A stretch of 15,190 nucleotides of DNA from DATDRS01 sp035291605 (GTDB lineage: Bacteria > Chloroflexota > Anaerolineae > Anaerolineales > UBA6663). Below the pieces are notes generated by a model, which searched no databases, had not been told where the DNA came from, and saw only the letters and a list, made by a program, of their open reading frames with translations. The position numbers and the translations under genes are program-made. How positions within the stretch are numbered: the first letter of the stretch is position 1; each line of letters begins with the position of its first letter. The stretch is taken from the NCBI GenBank assembly GCA_035291605.1, contig DATDRS010000360.1, forward strand, positions 1-15,190, in the 5' to 3' direction. Of the stretch, positions 1 through 7,764 are shown one piece after another.

Positions 1-110
1 CAGTGCTCGAGAAAGACGGCCTCGAAGTCATTTGCCACGTTTGTGAGAAGCGCCTCTCCGGCTCGCGCCTCGCTCGACGCTGCGCGGGCCTTGCCTTTCG
101 CGATGACCAC
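1..110 (-). CDS. Possible 5' end of a gene leaving the window (partial)
   Basis: An open minus-strand frame begins at a GTG at 110 and stays open to the window edge, giving 36 codons (VVIAKGKARAASSEARAGEA, then an acidic, hydrophobic stretch ending FLEH). Third codon positions are mostly G or C, as in neighbouring genes. AGAGG lies about 9 nt before the GTG, and a TATTAT that could be a -10 box lies at 133-128, so the transcript would have a short leader. It would follow the Thr/Pro-rich gene by 57 nt in the same direction. No family is recognisable. A competing plus-strand frame (3-116, 37 codons, with a CxxC pair) uses the same codon register and cannot be excluded, so this call is tentative. 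Confidence 0.35.
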   Translation of the reverse strand, partial: MVIAKGKARAASSEARAGEALLTNVANDFEAVFLEH

Positions 111-166
111 CGGTGATTGCCTCTACCATAATAACACCGCCTGGCGTGCCCATGTGACAGTGGGCG

Positions 167-925
167 TTACGGCGTCGTCGTCGAGGTCGGCGTCTCGGTA
201 GCCGTGGCTGTCTCCGCCGACGTTGGCGTGCCCGTGAGGGTGGGTGAGGGGGTCTCGCTGGGCGTCGGCGTGAGGGTGGGGGTGGCCGTTTGGGTCACGG
301 TTGCGGTGACGCTGGGAGTGAGAGAGGCGGTTGGCGAGGCGGAGGTGGTCACGCTCGCAGTGGGCGTCGGGGTTTGCGATGGGGTGAGCGAGGGCGTCAG
401 GGTGGTCGTAGGAGTAGCCGTCGGCGAAGGCGTGAAAGTCGCCGTTGGCGTGAGCGTGTTCGTGGCCGTCGGCGTGCGGGTTGCGGTAGTGGTCGGAGTG
501 AGCGTCAGGGTTGGAGTGACGGTTGGCGTGCGCGTCAACGTCGGGGTGATCGTCGGCGTGTGCGTGAGGGTGGGTGTCCACGTCGGGATCCGCGTCAGGG
601 TGTTGGTCGGAGAGGGTGTGCGTGTGGGAAAAGGTCTGTGGGTATTGGTGGGCGTTGGCCTGGGAGTGCTCGTAAGGGTGCTGGTCCCCGTATTGGTCGG
701 GGAGGGCGTGAAGGTTTCGGTCCAGGCGGGCGGCAGAGTCGGCGCGGCCGGGGTGAAGATCAGGGTCGCGGTCACCAGCGCGGGGCGGGTGGGCGGGCGC
801 AGGAATTCAGGGGCAAAGCTGGGATCCAGTGCGACCAGCAGGCCATACCCGGCGACGAGGCTGGTCATCACCAGGAGCGCGACGGCGGCGAAGGTATAAA
901 TCAGAAATTGCTGCGAGCGGCGCAT
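167..925 (-). CDS. Membrane-anchored Thr/Pro-rich low-complexity protein
   Basis: 252 residues. The N-terminus has two basic residues (MRRSQQ) followed by a hydrophobic segment at about residues 8-33, so it is either an uncleaved signal anchor or a signal peptide. From about residue 55 to the end the protein is almost entirely Thr, Pro, Ser and small residues in short TPT, TPS and TLTPT words. It is probably an extended, possibly glycosylated, surface stalk; this is inferred from composition. No catalytic domain is visible. The ATG at 925 lies 3 nt after the stop of the upstream membrane-protein gene, with GAAGAG just before it, so the two are probably co-transcribed. The repetitive composition also opens long frames on both strands; the minus frame is preferred because it alone has a credible N-terminus and spacing. 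Such tails are common in Chloroflexota exported proteins. Confidence 0.75.
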   Translation of the reverse strand: MRRSQQFLIYTFAAVALLVMTSLVAGYGLLVALDPSFAPEFLRPPTRPALVTATLIFTPAAPTLPPAWTETFTPSPTNTGTSTLTSTPRPTPTNTHRPFPTRTPSPTNTLTRIPTWTPTLTHTPTITPTLTRTPTVTPTLTLTPTTTATRTPTATNTLTPTATFTPSPTATPTTTLTPSLTPSQTPTPTASVTTSASPTASLTPSVTATVTQTATPTLTPTPSETPSPTLTGTPTSAETATATETPTSTTTP

Positions 926-928
926 GTC

Positions 929-1798
929 TCACTCTTCGGCAGGCAGCCAGTGCTCAAGCTGCAGAACCCAGCGCAGGAAATAGTAGATCGCAAAGCATTC
1001 CAGCGCGAACGGCGGGAAGCCGAGCAGACCGGCCAGCGGCATCTTGCCGTAGTGCAGTCCAAAGATCAGGTTATGAATCAGTTCGGGCATCGTGTAGAGC
1101 CAGCCCGCGCCGCCCTGGGAAAGACTCTGATAATTCCACGCCTCCCACAGCAGGCCGCAGATGAAGCCGGCGGCGAGCCAGAGCCACAATCGGGTTTTGT
1201 TCCCCTCCCGCCAGCCGCGGATCTGCGATGGGAGGCCGAGCCGTAAGTTCACCGGCTCCAGTAAAGCGACGAAGCCCAGCCAGACAAAGCCGAAAGTGTA
1301 GGCAGCGAGGTCATCGGGCAGGGCCGGAGGGATGGCGACGAGGGCCAGGCCGAGGAGGACTGTAACTCCACCCCATCCCCTCCCCCATCGTTGAACTTCG
1401 CGAGGGGGGGGAGGCGAAGGACGGGGGTAAAACGCCTCCAGCAGCCCGGCGGTCTGAAAGATGGCCGGGGTGATCGTGGCGAACGACCAGAAGAAGCCGA
1501 TGTTGCGCACCCACATCTGCTCCGGCACGCCCACGTAGACCCAGTTTTTCAGCTTAAAGTTGTAGACCTCGAAGACGAGCCACGAAAGGACGGAGAGCAC
1601 ACCCAGGAAGCCGAACTCGCGGCGGCGCGTCGTCAGCCACGACCTCCCTGCCCGATGGGCGATGAGGGCGTCGGTGAAGACGATGTAGCCCGTCCACATG
1701 ATGGGCGTGAACCACGTGGCGACGAGGCCCGAGCCGGCGTAGAGCAGTATCTCCGCGCCGAGCAAGAGGGCGAGGCCGAGCCAGCCGTGGGGTCTCAT
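929..1798 (-). CDS. Polytopic membrane protein of unknown function with internal duplication
   Basis: 289 residues starting MRPHGWLGLALLLGAEILLY. The start is the ATG at 1798, which overlaps the upstream Nudix stop as ATGA, implying translational coupling; a 52-residue extension to 1954 would run inside the Nudix gene and is rejected. Around seven or eight hydrophobic segments are visible, at roughly residues 5-30, 33-48, 62-80, 100-120, 145-160, 166-184, 204-222 and 253-276. Two similar blocks suggest an ancient duplication: FEVYNF with W86, Y88 and P92, and WEAWNY (218-223) with W233, Y235 and P238. Residues 125-144 form an odd Pro/Arg/Gly/Trp-rich loop encoded by a very G/C-skewed stretch (1368-1425) that looks like an in-frame repeat insertion. 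I do not recognise the family. The gene ends 3 nt before the Thr/Pro-rich protein gene. Confidence 0.8.
   Translation of the reverse strand: MRPHGWLGLALLLGAEILLYAGSGLVATWFTPIMWTGYIVFTDALIAHRAGRSWLTTRRREFGFLGVLSVLSWLVFEVYNFKLKNWVYVGVPEQMWVRNIGFFWSFATITPAIFQTAGLLEAFYPRPSPPPPREVQRWGRGWGGVTVLLGLALVAIPPALPDDLAAYTFGFVWLGFVALLEPVNLRLGLPSQIRGWREGNKTRLWLWLAAGFICGLLWEAWNYQSLSQGGAGWLYTMPELIHNLIFGLHYGKMPLAGLLGFPPFALECFAIYYFLRWVLQLEHWLPAEE
1368..1425. repeat. C/G-run insertion-like element inside the membrane-protein gene
   Basis: Plus-strand runs of C then G (for example CCTCCCCC at 1379-1386, complementary to GGGGGAGG at 1407-1414) form a stem around a TCGTTGAAC-containing loop. It encodes the residues PRPSPPPPREVQRWGRGWGG, which fall between two hydrophobic segments and are unlike the rest of the protein. 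A length divisible by three and the location in a loop are consistent with a tolerated small mobile repeat. Its identity as a dispersed repeat is inferred; only one copy is in the window. Confidence 0.4.
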
Positions 1799-2250
1799 CT
1801 CCGCAGCCAGCGCGCCAAGCGTATGAGCCCCGCTTCCAGCGGTGAAATGCGAATCGTCTTTTTGACGGGCGTCCGCGCGTCTGCGGTCGCGTCCCGGATG
1901 ATGAGGCGATGCGCCGTCGGCAGGCTCCAGGGGAGGGCGTGGAGTGGAAACCACCTGACGGCGCGGGTCTCCAATCCCTGTTGAATTGGCTTGCCCCCGG
2001 TCACACGACCGAGATAAACCAGTTGTGAGCCGTCAAAGGTTTGCGGCCGCCAATACTCGCCGACAAATCGTGTCATGGCGATCTCGTAACCGGTCTCCTC
2101 GCGGACTTCTCGCGCCGCCGCTGACTCAGTCGGCTCACCCGGTTCGATGCGCCCGCCGGGCAAGGCCCACACGAAGAAATCCCTCCGCCGGTGGAGCAGC
2201 ACCCGTTGGTCGTCATCTACGATAACTGCGGTCACGCCGATGGCTGGCAT
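1795..2250 (-). CDS. Nudix hydrolase
   Basis: 151 residues. A complete Nudix box (GX5EX7REUXEEXGU) runs from G33 to Y55, with G33, E39, R47, E48, E51, E52 and G54 all present, so metal binding and pyrophosphohydrolase activity are expected. The fold begins early (GVTAVIVDDDQRVLLHRR), so the short N-terminus is complete. The substrate cannot be told from sequence: nucleoside diphosphate derivatives and oxidised nucleotides are typical. The start is the ATG at 2250, because an in-frame TAA lies one codon upstream. No Shine-Dalgarno is evident, and a small hairpin lies at 2261-2276. The stop overlaps the next gene's ATG. The basic C-terminal tail (RLARWLRR) extends past the Nudix core. Confidence 0.93.
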   Translation of the reverse strand: MPAIGVTAVIVDDDQRVLLHRRRDFFVWALPGGRIEPGEPTESAAAREVREETGYEIAMTRFVGEYWRPQTFDGSQLVYLGRVTGGKPIQQGLETRAVRWFPLHALPWSLPTAHRLIIRDATADARTPVKKTIRISPLEAGLIRLARWLRR

Positions 2251-2260
2251 GTCTTATCGA

Positions 2261-2276
2261 ATGGCATCGTTGCCAT
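2261..2276 (-). other. Small hairpin upstream of the second Nudix gene
   Basis: ATGGCA, a 4-nt loop, then TGCCAT form a perfect 6-bp stem 10 nt before the Nudix ATG at 2250, in the 70-nt gap between the two Nudix genes. It has no T-tract, so it is not an intrinsic terminator. It might affect translation initiation or be chance. Confidence 0.3.
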
Positions 2277-2320
2277 AGGCCTGGTCGATCTGGAGAGTGC
2301 GACGCTGTTGCCCAATGCCG

Positions 2321-2833
2321 TTACACTGGATCAAACTCAGTCCTCAGCTTCCCCTCCGCATCATAGTAATACCGCCCGCTAAAAGCTGGGGCGCCATCCT
2401 TCATCGCCAGCACATGCGGGATGAGCACGGGCAGGTCTTCGACCAGATCCAGTTCTGTGACTTCGCTTGCTTTGATCCACTCTAGAGCGCCTTCGCGCGA
2501 AGGGATGACTTCGCGTGTGAGGGCGGTTGCGGTGAACACGAATAGCCCGATGCCGGTCGGCTCCTCGGTTTCAACCGTGATCACGCCGCGCAGGCGCAGG
2601 TCTCTAACCCTCAGGCCAGACTCTTCGCGGATTTCGCGCTCGGCGGCGGCGTGAACGCTCTCGCCGCGCTCGACGTGGCCGCCCAACCCGTTGTACTTCC
2701 CCGGCCAGATTTTCTTGTCCGGCGCGCCTTTGAGCAAAAGCACCTCGTCCCCCACAGTGATGAAAATCAACACGCGAGGGACGAGGAGGTAGCGATTTGG
2801 GGAGAGGGAGACCCCCTGGTCGGGCGAAGGCAT
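2321..2833 (-). CDS. Nudix hydrolase, MutT/8-oxo-dGTPase-like
   Basis: 170 residues. A full Nudix box spans G52 to L74, with G52, E58, R66, E67, E70, E71 and G73 in place. The segment before it (KIWPGKYNGLGGHVERGES) has the W-P/G-x-W/Y-N-x-x-GGH style seen in MutT-like 8-oxo-dGTP diphosphatases, and the domain continues into a long C-terminal part with a WIKASEV block. Nucleotide-pool sanitation is the likely role, although the substrate is inferred. The only ATG gives the start at 2833; no Shine-Dalgarno is visible, and a GTG at V21 is a possible shorter start. It lies between the 7-bp-period array and, 70 nt downstream, a second Nudix gene of different sequence. The two are only distantly related, so this is not a recent duplication. 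Confidence 0.93.
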   Translation of the reverse strand: MPSPDQGVSLSPNRYLLVPRVLIFITVGDEVLLLKGAPDKKIWPGKYNGLGGHVERGESVHAAAEREIREESGLRVRDLRLRGVITVETEEPTGIGLFVFTATALTREVIPSREGALEWIKASEVTELDLVEDLPVLIPHVLAMKDGAPAFSGRYYYDAEGKLRTEFDPV

Positions 2834-2843
2834 GGTCGGGGAA

Positions 2844-2929
2844 CAGTGGTCAGTAATCGGTGATCAGTGATCAGCGAGTGGTGTCCGGCGAGCCTTTACT
2901 GATGACAGTTCGCTGATTACTGACCACTG
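2844..2929. repeat. Heptanucleotide-period array with inverted halves (array 1)
   Basis: The gap between the aldolase and Nudix genes reads as degenerate 7-bp words: CAGTGGT, CAGTAAT, CGGTGAT, CAGTGAT, CAGCGAG on the left and ACTGATG, ACAGTTC, GCTGATT, ACTGACC, ACTG on the right. The outer 15 bases are a perfect inverted repeat (2844-2858 with 2915-2929), so the region can form a long stem. It ends 1 nt from the aldolase stop codon. It resembles the short tandemly repeated repetitive (STRR) heptamers known from cyanobacterial intergenic DNA. There is no T-tract typical of an intrinsic terminator. Confidence 0.75.
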
Positions 2930-2930
2930 G

Positions 2931-4376
<1,446 letters not shown>

Positions 4377-4384
4377 CGTGTTTA

Positions 4385-4390
4385 CTCCTT
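4385..4390 (-). promoter_or_regulatory. Shine-Dalgarno deciding the aldolase start
   Basis: On the minus strand AAGGAG precedes the ATG at 4376 by 8 nt (TAAACACG). The same AAGGAG-N8-ATG layout is used at 7765 and 8405. It excludes the ATG at 4394 as the true start. Confidence 0.85.
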
Positions 4391-4392
4391 CC

Positions 4393-4477
4393 ATTGCTGA
4401 TTGTTGATTGCTGATTAGAAGTTGAAATCAACAGGCCACCCATCGTCAATCAGAAATCATCAATCATCAATCAACCA
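4393..4477. repeat. Heptanucleotide-period array with inverted halves (array 2)
   Basis: Left words on the plus strand are ATTGCTG, ATTGTTG, ATTGCTG, ATTAGAA; right words are GTCAATC, AGAAATC, ATCAATC, ATCAATC, AACCATC. The right half is close to the reverse complement of the left, so an imperfect hairpin is possible. The word sequence differs from array 1 but the 7-bp period is kept. The array contains the stop codon and last codons of the amidase gene (4460 onward) and reaches up to the aldolase Shine-Dalgarno. Confidence 0.7.
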
Positions 4478-5110
4478 TCTCTTGGTTGGCGACAATTGCG
4501 CCCGATAGGCCTTGAGCCTCTTGCGAAAGTCGGCCATAAACTTCTTCCCCGGGTCTATCTTCAGCCCCCGGTCGTCCCGCTCGTAGTGGCCGACGACGTG
4601 CGCGAAGGGGATGTGGTAAAAGTCCATGAGCTGGGAGATCAGCCGCACGGTCAGGCGGATTTCATTCTCCGGCGGGTAGTTGTCCTGATGGTCAAAATCC
4701 ACGCCCGCCATTTCGACGTTGATCGCTTCCCAGTTGTAGCCCTTGGCCCCATGCGACTCCTGCACGACCGTCTGGTACATGGGGAGCATCTGCCAGACCT
4801 GCTTGTAATCCACCCCGAAGTGCGCCGAGTGGCTCAAATACTTCAGCGTCTCGTAGGTGATCTGCACCACCCACAGGTCGCGGCCGCGCTTGTTGTCGTC
4901 CGAGTGCAGGATGATCTCCAGCGGGCGGATCAGGTTTGGCTCGTAGCACTCCGGCGGCAGTTCGTGATAATCCTCCAGCGGGACGAAGTACTCGCGCGGC
5001 TCATCCGTCGTCGGGTTAGGCGTGGTCGGGGTGGGCGGCGCGAACCCGGCGGCCAGCAATCCTCCCGCCGCCGCCAGAAACCGCCGCCGCGAAAATTTCC
5101 CACCATGCAC
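4460..5110 (-). CDS. Tat-exported N-acetylmuramoyl-L-alanine amidase (Amidase_2 type)
   Basis: 216 residues from a GTG start at 5110. It begins with a Tat-type signal: SRRRF at residues 7-11, a hydrophobic run (LAAAGGLLAAGFA), then a Pro/Thr-rich linker. The mature part has zinc-amidase features of the PGRP/Amidase_2 fold: a strand with LHS (His69), NWEAINVEMAG (126-136), VVGHYERD (172-179, His175) and KIDPGKKF (184-191, Asp186), matching the usual His/His/Asp metal set. The expected role is cleavage of the bond between muramic acid and L-Ala in peptidoglycan outside the membrane. A 26-codon extension to 5188 would bury the signal and is instead promoter DNA: a TATAAT box ends 7 nt before the GTG, implying a leaderless mRNA. 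The terminal residues (about RWLIDD) are encoded by repeat array 2. Confidence 0.82.
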   Translation of the reverse strand: MHGGKFSRRRFLAAAGGLLAAGFAPPTPTTPNPTTDEPREYFVPLEDYHELPPECYEPNLIRPLEIILHSDDNKRGRDLWVVQITYETLKYLSHSAHFGVDYKQVWQMLPMYQTVVQESHGAKGYNWEAINVEMAGVDFDHQDNYPPENEIRLTVRLISQLMDFYHIPFAHVVGHYERDDRGLKIDPGKKFMADFRKRLKAYRAQLSPTKRWLIDD

Positions 5111-5116
5111 AGGACG

Positions 5117-5144
5117 ATTATACCCGCCCCGTTGGGGGAGGCAA
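5117..5144 (-). promoter_or_regulatory. Promoter of the amidase gene (leaderless)
   Basis: On the minus strand TTGCCT (5144-5139), a 16-bp spacer and TATAAT (5122-5117) give a good housekeeping-type promoter. The expected +1 is 5110, the first base of the GTG start codon, so the mRNA should have no leader and no Shine-Dalgarno. Confidence 0.75.
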
Positions 5145-5157
5145 AACAGGCGATTGC

Positions 5158-5183
5158 TAGGGGGCGGCAGCTGTCGCCCCCTA
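5158..5183. repeat. 26-bp near-perfect palindrome between divergent genes
   Basis: The arms TAGGGGGCGGCAG (5158-5170) and CTGTCGCCCCCTA (5171-5183) are reverse complements with one mismatch and no spacer. It lies just upstream of the amidase -35 and about 70 bp upstream of the DUF2207 promoter. It may be an operator shared by the divergent genes or one copy of a dispersed palindromic repeat; nothing here decides between these. Confidence 0.6.
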
Positions 5184-5253
5184 CTCAACCGCCATTGGGG
5201 GGTAATTGTCCGCTTTCAGTCGGATTTGACGCACGTTTACGCGCAAGGTCAGG

Positions 5254-5281
5254 TTGCTTTTTCGCGCCCCCGGTCTATACT
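5254..5281 (+). promoter_or_regulatory. Promoter of the DUF2207/SPFH operon
   Basis: TTGCTT (5254-5259), a 16-bp spacer and TATACT (5276-5281). The expected +1 is near 5288, only about 6 nt before the ATG at 5294, so the first gene would again have an almost leaderless transcript. No Shine-Dalgarno fits the space. Confidence 0.65.
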
Positions 5282-5293
5282 GTGTATGGGAAC

Positions 5294-7195
5294 ATGACGA
5301 TGCGACGCATTAGCTTACGCGCCATCCTGATCACCTTCGCGCTGGCGCTCGTGCTCGCGCCCACCGCCCTGGCCCAGGCCAAGAGCCTGTACTGGGAGCG
5401 GTACGACGTTGACATCGCCGTACAGCCAAACGGCGACCTGCGCGTCGTCGAGAATCAGGTCATCGTCTTCACCAGCGGCGTCTTCCGAGAGGGCTACGCC
5501 GAGCTGGCGACGCGGAACACCGAGGGCATTGACGACGTCACGGTGAGCGAGAATGGTCAGCCCTACACCTTCGAGTCCATCATCTCCAACGGCGACGAAG
5601 GGGCCTACACGACCGAGAAGACCGACTCGGGGAACATCAGCGTGATCTGGGCCATGGGGCCTACCCGCAATACCACCCGGACTTTCGAGCTGGCCTACAC
5701 CGTCCACGGCGCGATCCGGCGCTACCCGGAGGGCAACGAGTTTCAATGGAACGCGATCTCGCCCGGCCTGCACGATTTTGAGATCCGCGCCTCCACCGTG
5801 ACCCTGCACATGCCCTCGGGCGCGCCCGTGACCCTCGCGGATTACCTCATCCCGCCGGAGTTTAGCGGCGTCCCGATGGACGTGACCCAGTCCGCCGACA
5901 ACCTCACAGTCACCTGGACGGCCCGCCGGGAGATCCTCCCCGCCGAAGGCGTTCAAGTCGTCGTCCAGTTCCCGCCGGACACGGTGGGCGGCTCGAAGCC
6001 CGCCTGGCAATATGGCTATGATCTGCGCGTGCAATGGGAGGACAGGTATAAGCCGCTCGTGGACCTGGGCCTGGGCGTGCTGGCGTTCCTGCTGTTGACT
6101 GGCGGCCCGATGGGGCTGTATCTGCTGTGGTACTGGCGCGGGCGCGACCCGAAGATCGAAACCGTGCCCGAATACATCGCCGCGCCCCCGAACGGCCTCC
6201 CGCCAGGGATAGCCGGGACCCTCGCAGACGAACGCGCCAACGTGCAGGATATCATCGCCACGTTGATTGACCTGGCGCGCCGGGGCTATCTCGAAATTGA
6301 AGAGACGGACATGCCCAGCGCCCTCGGCCTCGGGCGGGATTTTGTGCTGAGAAAAAAGCCGGACGCGGACTTCGAGGAACTCGGAGACTACGAGCGCACC
6401 CTCTATAACGCCGTGTTCGGCAAGAAAGACGAAATCCGGCTCAGGGACCTGAATCAAAAATTCTACGTCCACCTCCCAGCGCTTCAGAGGAAGCTGTATG
6501 CGGAAGCCGTGGCGGCGGGCTATTTCCGTTCCAACCCGGAGTCGGTCCGGGGGACGTACAGCGGCCTGGGCGTGGCGCTGATCGTCCTGGCCGGCGTCGG
6601 CGGCTGCGTCTCCAGCGGCCTGCTTTCGGAATGGACGGCGGCGATCATCTGCCCGTTCATGTCGCTGGGCCTGCTGGGTATCGCGCTGGCCTGGCTCGGC
6701 CAGCACATGCCAGTGAAAAGCCGCAAGGGCGCGGAAGCGGCCGCCCTCTCCCGCGCTTTCAAGACTTACCTGAGCAACCTCGAGCGCTACGCCGACGCAA
6801 CAGCCGTCGCCGGCCAGTTTGAACAATACCTGCCCTACGCGATTGCTTTCGGGCTGGAGAGGAGCTGGATCAACCGCTTCCAGCGCGTCCCGTCCACGCC
6901 TCAGCTCATCTGGTACCGCCCCTATCGCCCGGTGATGGTTGGGCAGACGACGGTAATGGGCGGCGCTGGGGAGGCCGCCTCGGCCCCATCGCTGCAATCG
7001 CTGAGCGACGGCGTCTCCAATAGTTTGCAGAGCATGAGCGACGGGTTGAACGGCCTGCTCAACTCGGCGGCGCGGTCGTTCACCTCCACGCCGCCCTCCT
7101 CGTCGAGCAGTTCCCGCGGTGGGCGCAGTTTTTCGGGCGGGGGCGGCTTCCGCTCCTCCGGCGGCAGCGGCGGGGGCGCGAGAGGTTTTAGATAA
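5294..7195 (+). CDS. DUF2207 family predicted membrane protein
   Basis: 633 residues. Signal peptide MTMRRISLRAILITFALALV with probable cleavage after APTALA (residue 27). It is followed by an extracytoplasmic beta-rich DUF2207 domain (about 30-250; YWERYDVDIAVQPNGDLRVVE is the typical opening strand, split here by family convention only), TM1 at about 256-280, a cytosolic region (282-424) with IIATLIDLARRGYLEIEE, TM2 and TM3 at about 425-445 and 449-471, and a Ser/Gly/Arg/Phe-rich tail from about 594 (SSSRGGRSFSGGGGF) typical of DUF2207 and YgcG/TPM-type proteins. Biochemical function is unknown. The frame is open back to 4496, but that part overlaps the divergent amidase gene; the promoter and signal peptide fix the start at 5294, or possibly the ATG at 5300. 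It is the first gene of a four-gene operon and ends 2 nt before the next ATG. Confidence 0.88.
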   Translation: MTMRRISLRAILITFALALVLAPTALAQAKSLYWERYDVDIAVQPNGDLRVVENQVIVFTSGVFREGYAELATRNTEGIDDVTVSENGQPYTFESIISNGDEGAYTTEKTDSGNISVIWAMGPTRNTTRTFELAYTVHGAIRRYPEGNEFQWNAISPGLHDFEIRASTVTLHMPSGAPVTLADYLIPPEFSGVPMDVTQSADNLTVTWTARREILPAEGVQVVVQFPPDTVGGSKPAWQYGYDLRVQWEDRYKPLVDLGLGVLAFLLLTGGPMGLYLLWYWRGRDPKIETVPEYIAAPPNGLPPGIAGTLADERANVQDIIATLIDLARRGYLEIEETDMPSALGLGRDFVLRKKPDADFEELGDYERTLYNAVFGKKDEIRLRDLNQKFYVHLPALQRKLYAEAVAAGYFRSNPESVRGTYSGLGVALIVLAGVGGCVSSGLLSEWTAAIICPFMSLGLLGIALAWLGQHMPVKSRKGAEAAALSRAFKTYLSNLERYADATAVAGQFEQYLPYAIAFGLERSWINRFQRVPSTPQLIWYRPYRPVMVGQTTVMGGAGEAASAPSLQSLSDGVSNSLQSMSDGLNGLLNSAARSFTSTPPSSSSSSRGGRSFSGGGGFRSSGGSGGGARGFR

Positions 7196-7197
7196 AT

Positions 7198-7716
7198 ATG
7201 AGCAACACCAGGACGGCCGGTCTCCTCATGCTTCTCGGCGCCCTCGTCGTCGCCGGATTGGGCGTGGCTGTCGTCGTCCCCCGTTACTTCACCGAGGAAC
7301 TCACGCTCTCGGCGACTGCCCTGGGCGTGGCCCTGGCGCTCGTCATCGCGCTACCTTTGGCGGGCGGCGGCGTATATATGATTGTGCGCGGCCGGGAGCA
7401 GGCGCAGGACGAGAACGAAGCCCGGCAGCAGCGCCGCCTGCTCGACATGGTGACCACGCGGGGACAGGTGAGCCTCGGCGACGCGGCGATCGAACTGCAG
7501 GCCCCGCGCGAGCGGGTGAAAAATTGGGTGTACCGGCTGGTGGGGCTGGGGGTGTTCACCGGCTACGTCAATTGGGACGACGGCGTTTTGTTCTCGGCGC
7601 AGGCCGCGCAGTTGCGCGACCTGACCGCCTGCAAAAAATGTGGGGGCAATGTAAAATTAGCCGGGAAGGGCGTCGTCAAGTGCCCGTATTGCAGCACAGA
7701 GTATTTTCTGGCGTAG
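7198..7716 (+). CDS. Two-TM protein with winged-helix-like segment and zinc ribbon
   Basis: 172 residues. TM segments lie at about 7-27 and 39-63 with a short loop (PRYFTEELT) between them. A cytosolic part follows: a helical, winged-helix-like segment at about 76-130 (RRLLDMVTTRGQVSLGDAA, then LQAPRERVKNWVYRLVGLGV) and a C-terminal zinc ribbon, C145-x2-C148 and C162-x2-C165. The layout of membrane segments plus zinc ribbon is reminiscent of YdjG-type partners of SPFH proteins, although the order of domains differs. The gene starts 2 nt after the DUF2207 stop, so it is surely co-transcribed. No strong Shine-Dalgarno is present, and coupling is likely. The role is unknown: possibly a membrane-tethered sensor or adaptor. 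DNA binding by the winged-helix segment is only a guess. Confidence 0.82.
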   Translation: MSNTRTAGLLMLLGALVVAGLGVAVVVPRYFTEELTLSATALGVALALVIALPLAGGGVYMIVRGREQAQDENEARQQRRLLDMVTTRGQVSLGDAAIELQAPRERVKNWVYRLVGLGVFTGYVNWDDGVLFSAQAAQLRDLTACKKCGGNVKLAGKGVVKCPYCSTEYFLA

Positions 7717-7750
7717 CCGGACACCGCTTCACGCATTATCCGAGAAACAT

Positions 7751-7756
7751 AAGGAG
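7751..7756 (+). promoter_or_regulatory. Shine-Dalgarno of the helical-protein gene
   Basis: AAGGAG with an 8-nt spacer to the ATG at 7765, a strong site that decides this start. Confidence 0.8.
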
Positions 7757-7764
7757 AAGACAGC

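Noticed and set aside
3..116. Plus-strand 37-codon open frame with a CxxC pair at the left edge
   Set aside because: It could be a gene end, but the opposite frame has a start, a possible ribosome site and a -10 box; the evidence is too thin to call the plus frame.
204..899. Plus-strand Val/Gly-rich open frame
   Set aside because: It is the reverse complement of the Thr/Pro-rich repeats; it has no signal, no ribosome site and no credible domain.
1799..1954. N-terminal extension of the membrane protein
   Set aside because: It lies inside the Nudix gene, is rich in Arg/Asp/Pro and lacks membrane character; the ATGA-overlap start at 1798 is better.
4377..4394. Upstream ATG start for the aldolase (MEGVNT)
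   Set aside because: This start overlaps the AAGGAG site that serves the ATG at 4376.
4496..5293. 798-nt 5' extension of the DUF2207 frame
   Set aside because: It overlaps the divergent amidase and the promoter region; the signal peptide begins at 5294.
5315..6997. 560-codon minus-strand open frame opposite DUF2207
   Set aside because: Composition is rich in Arg/His/Val/Asp without domains, typical of a high-GC antisense shadow.
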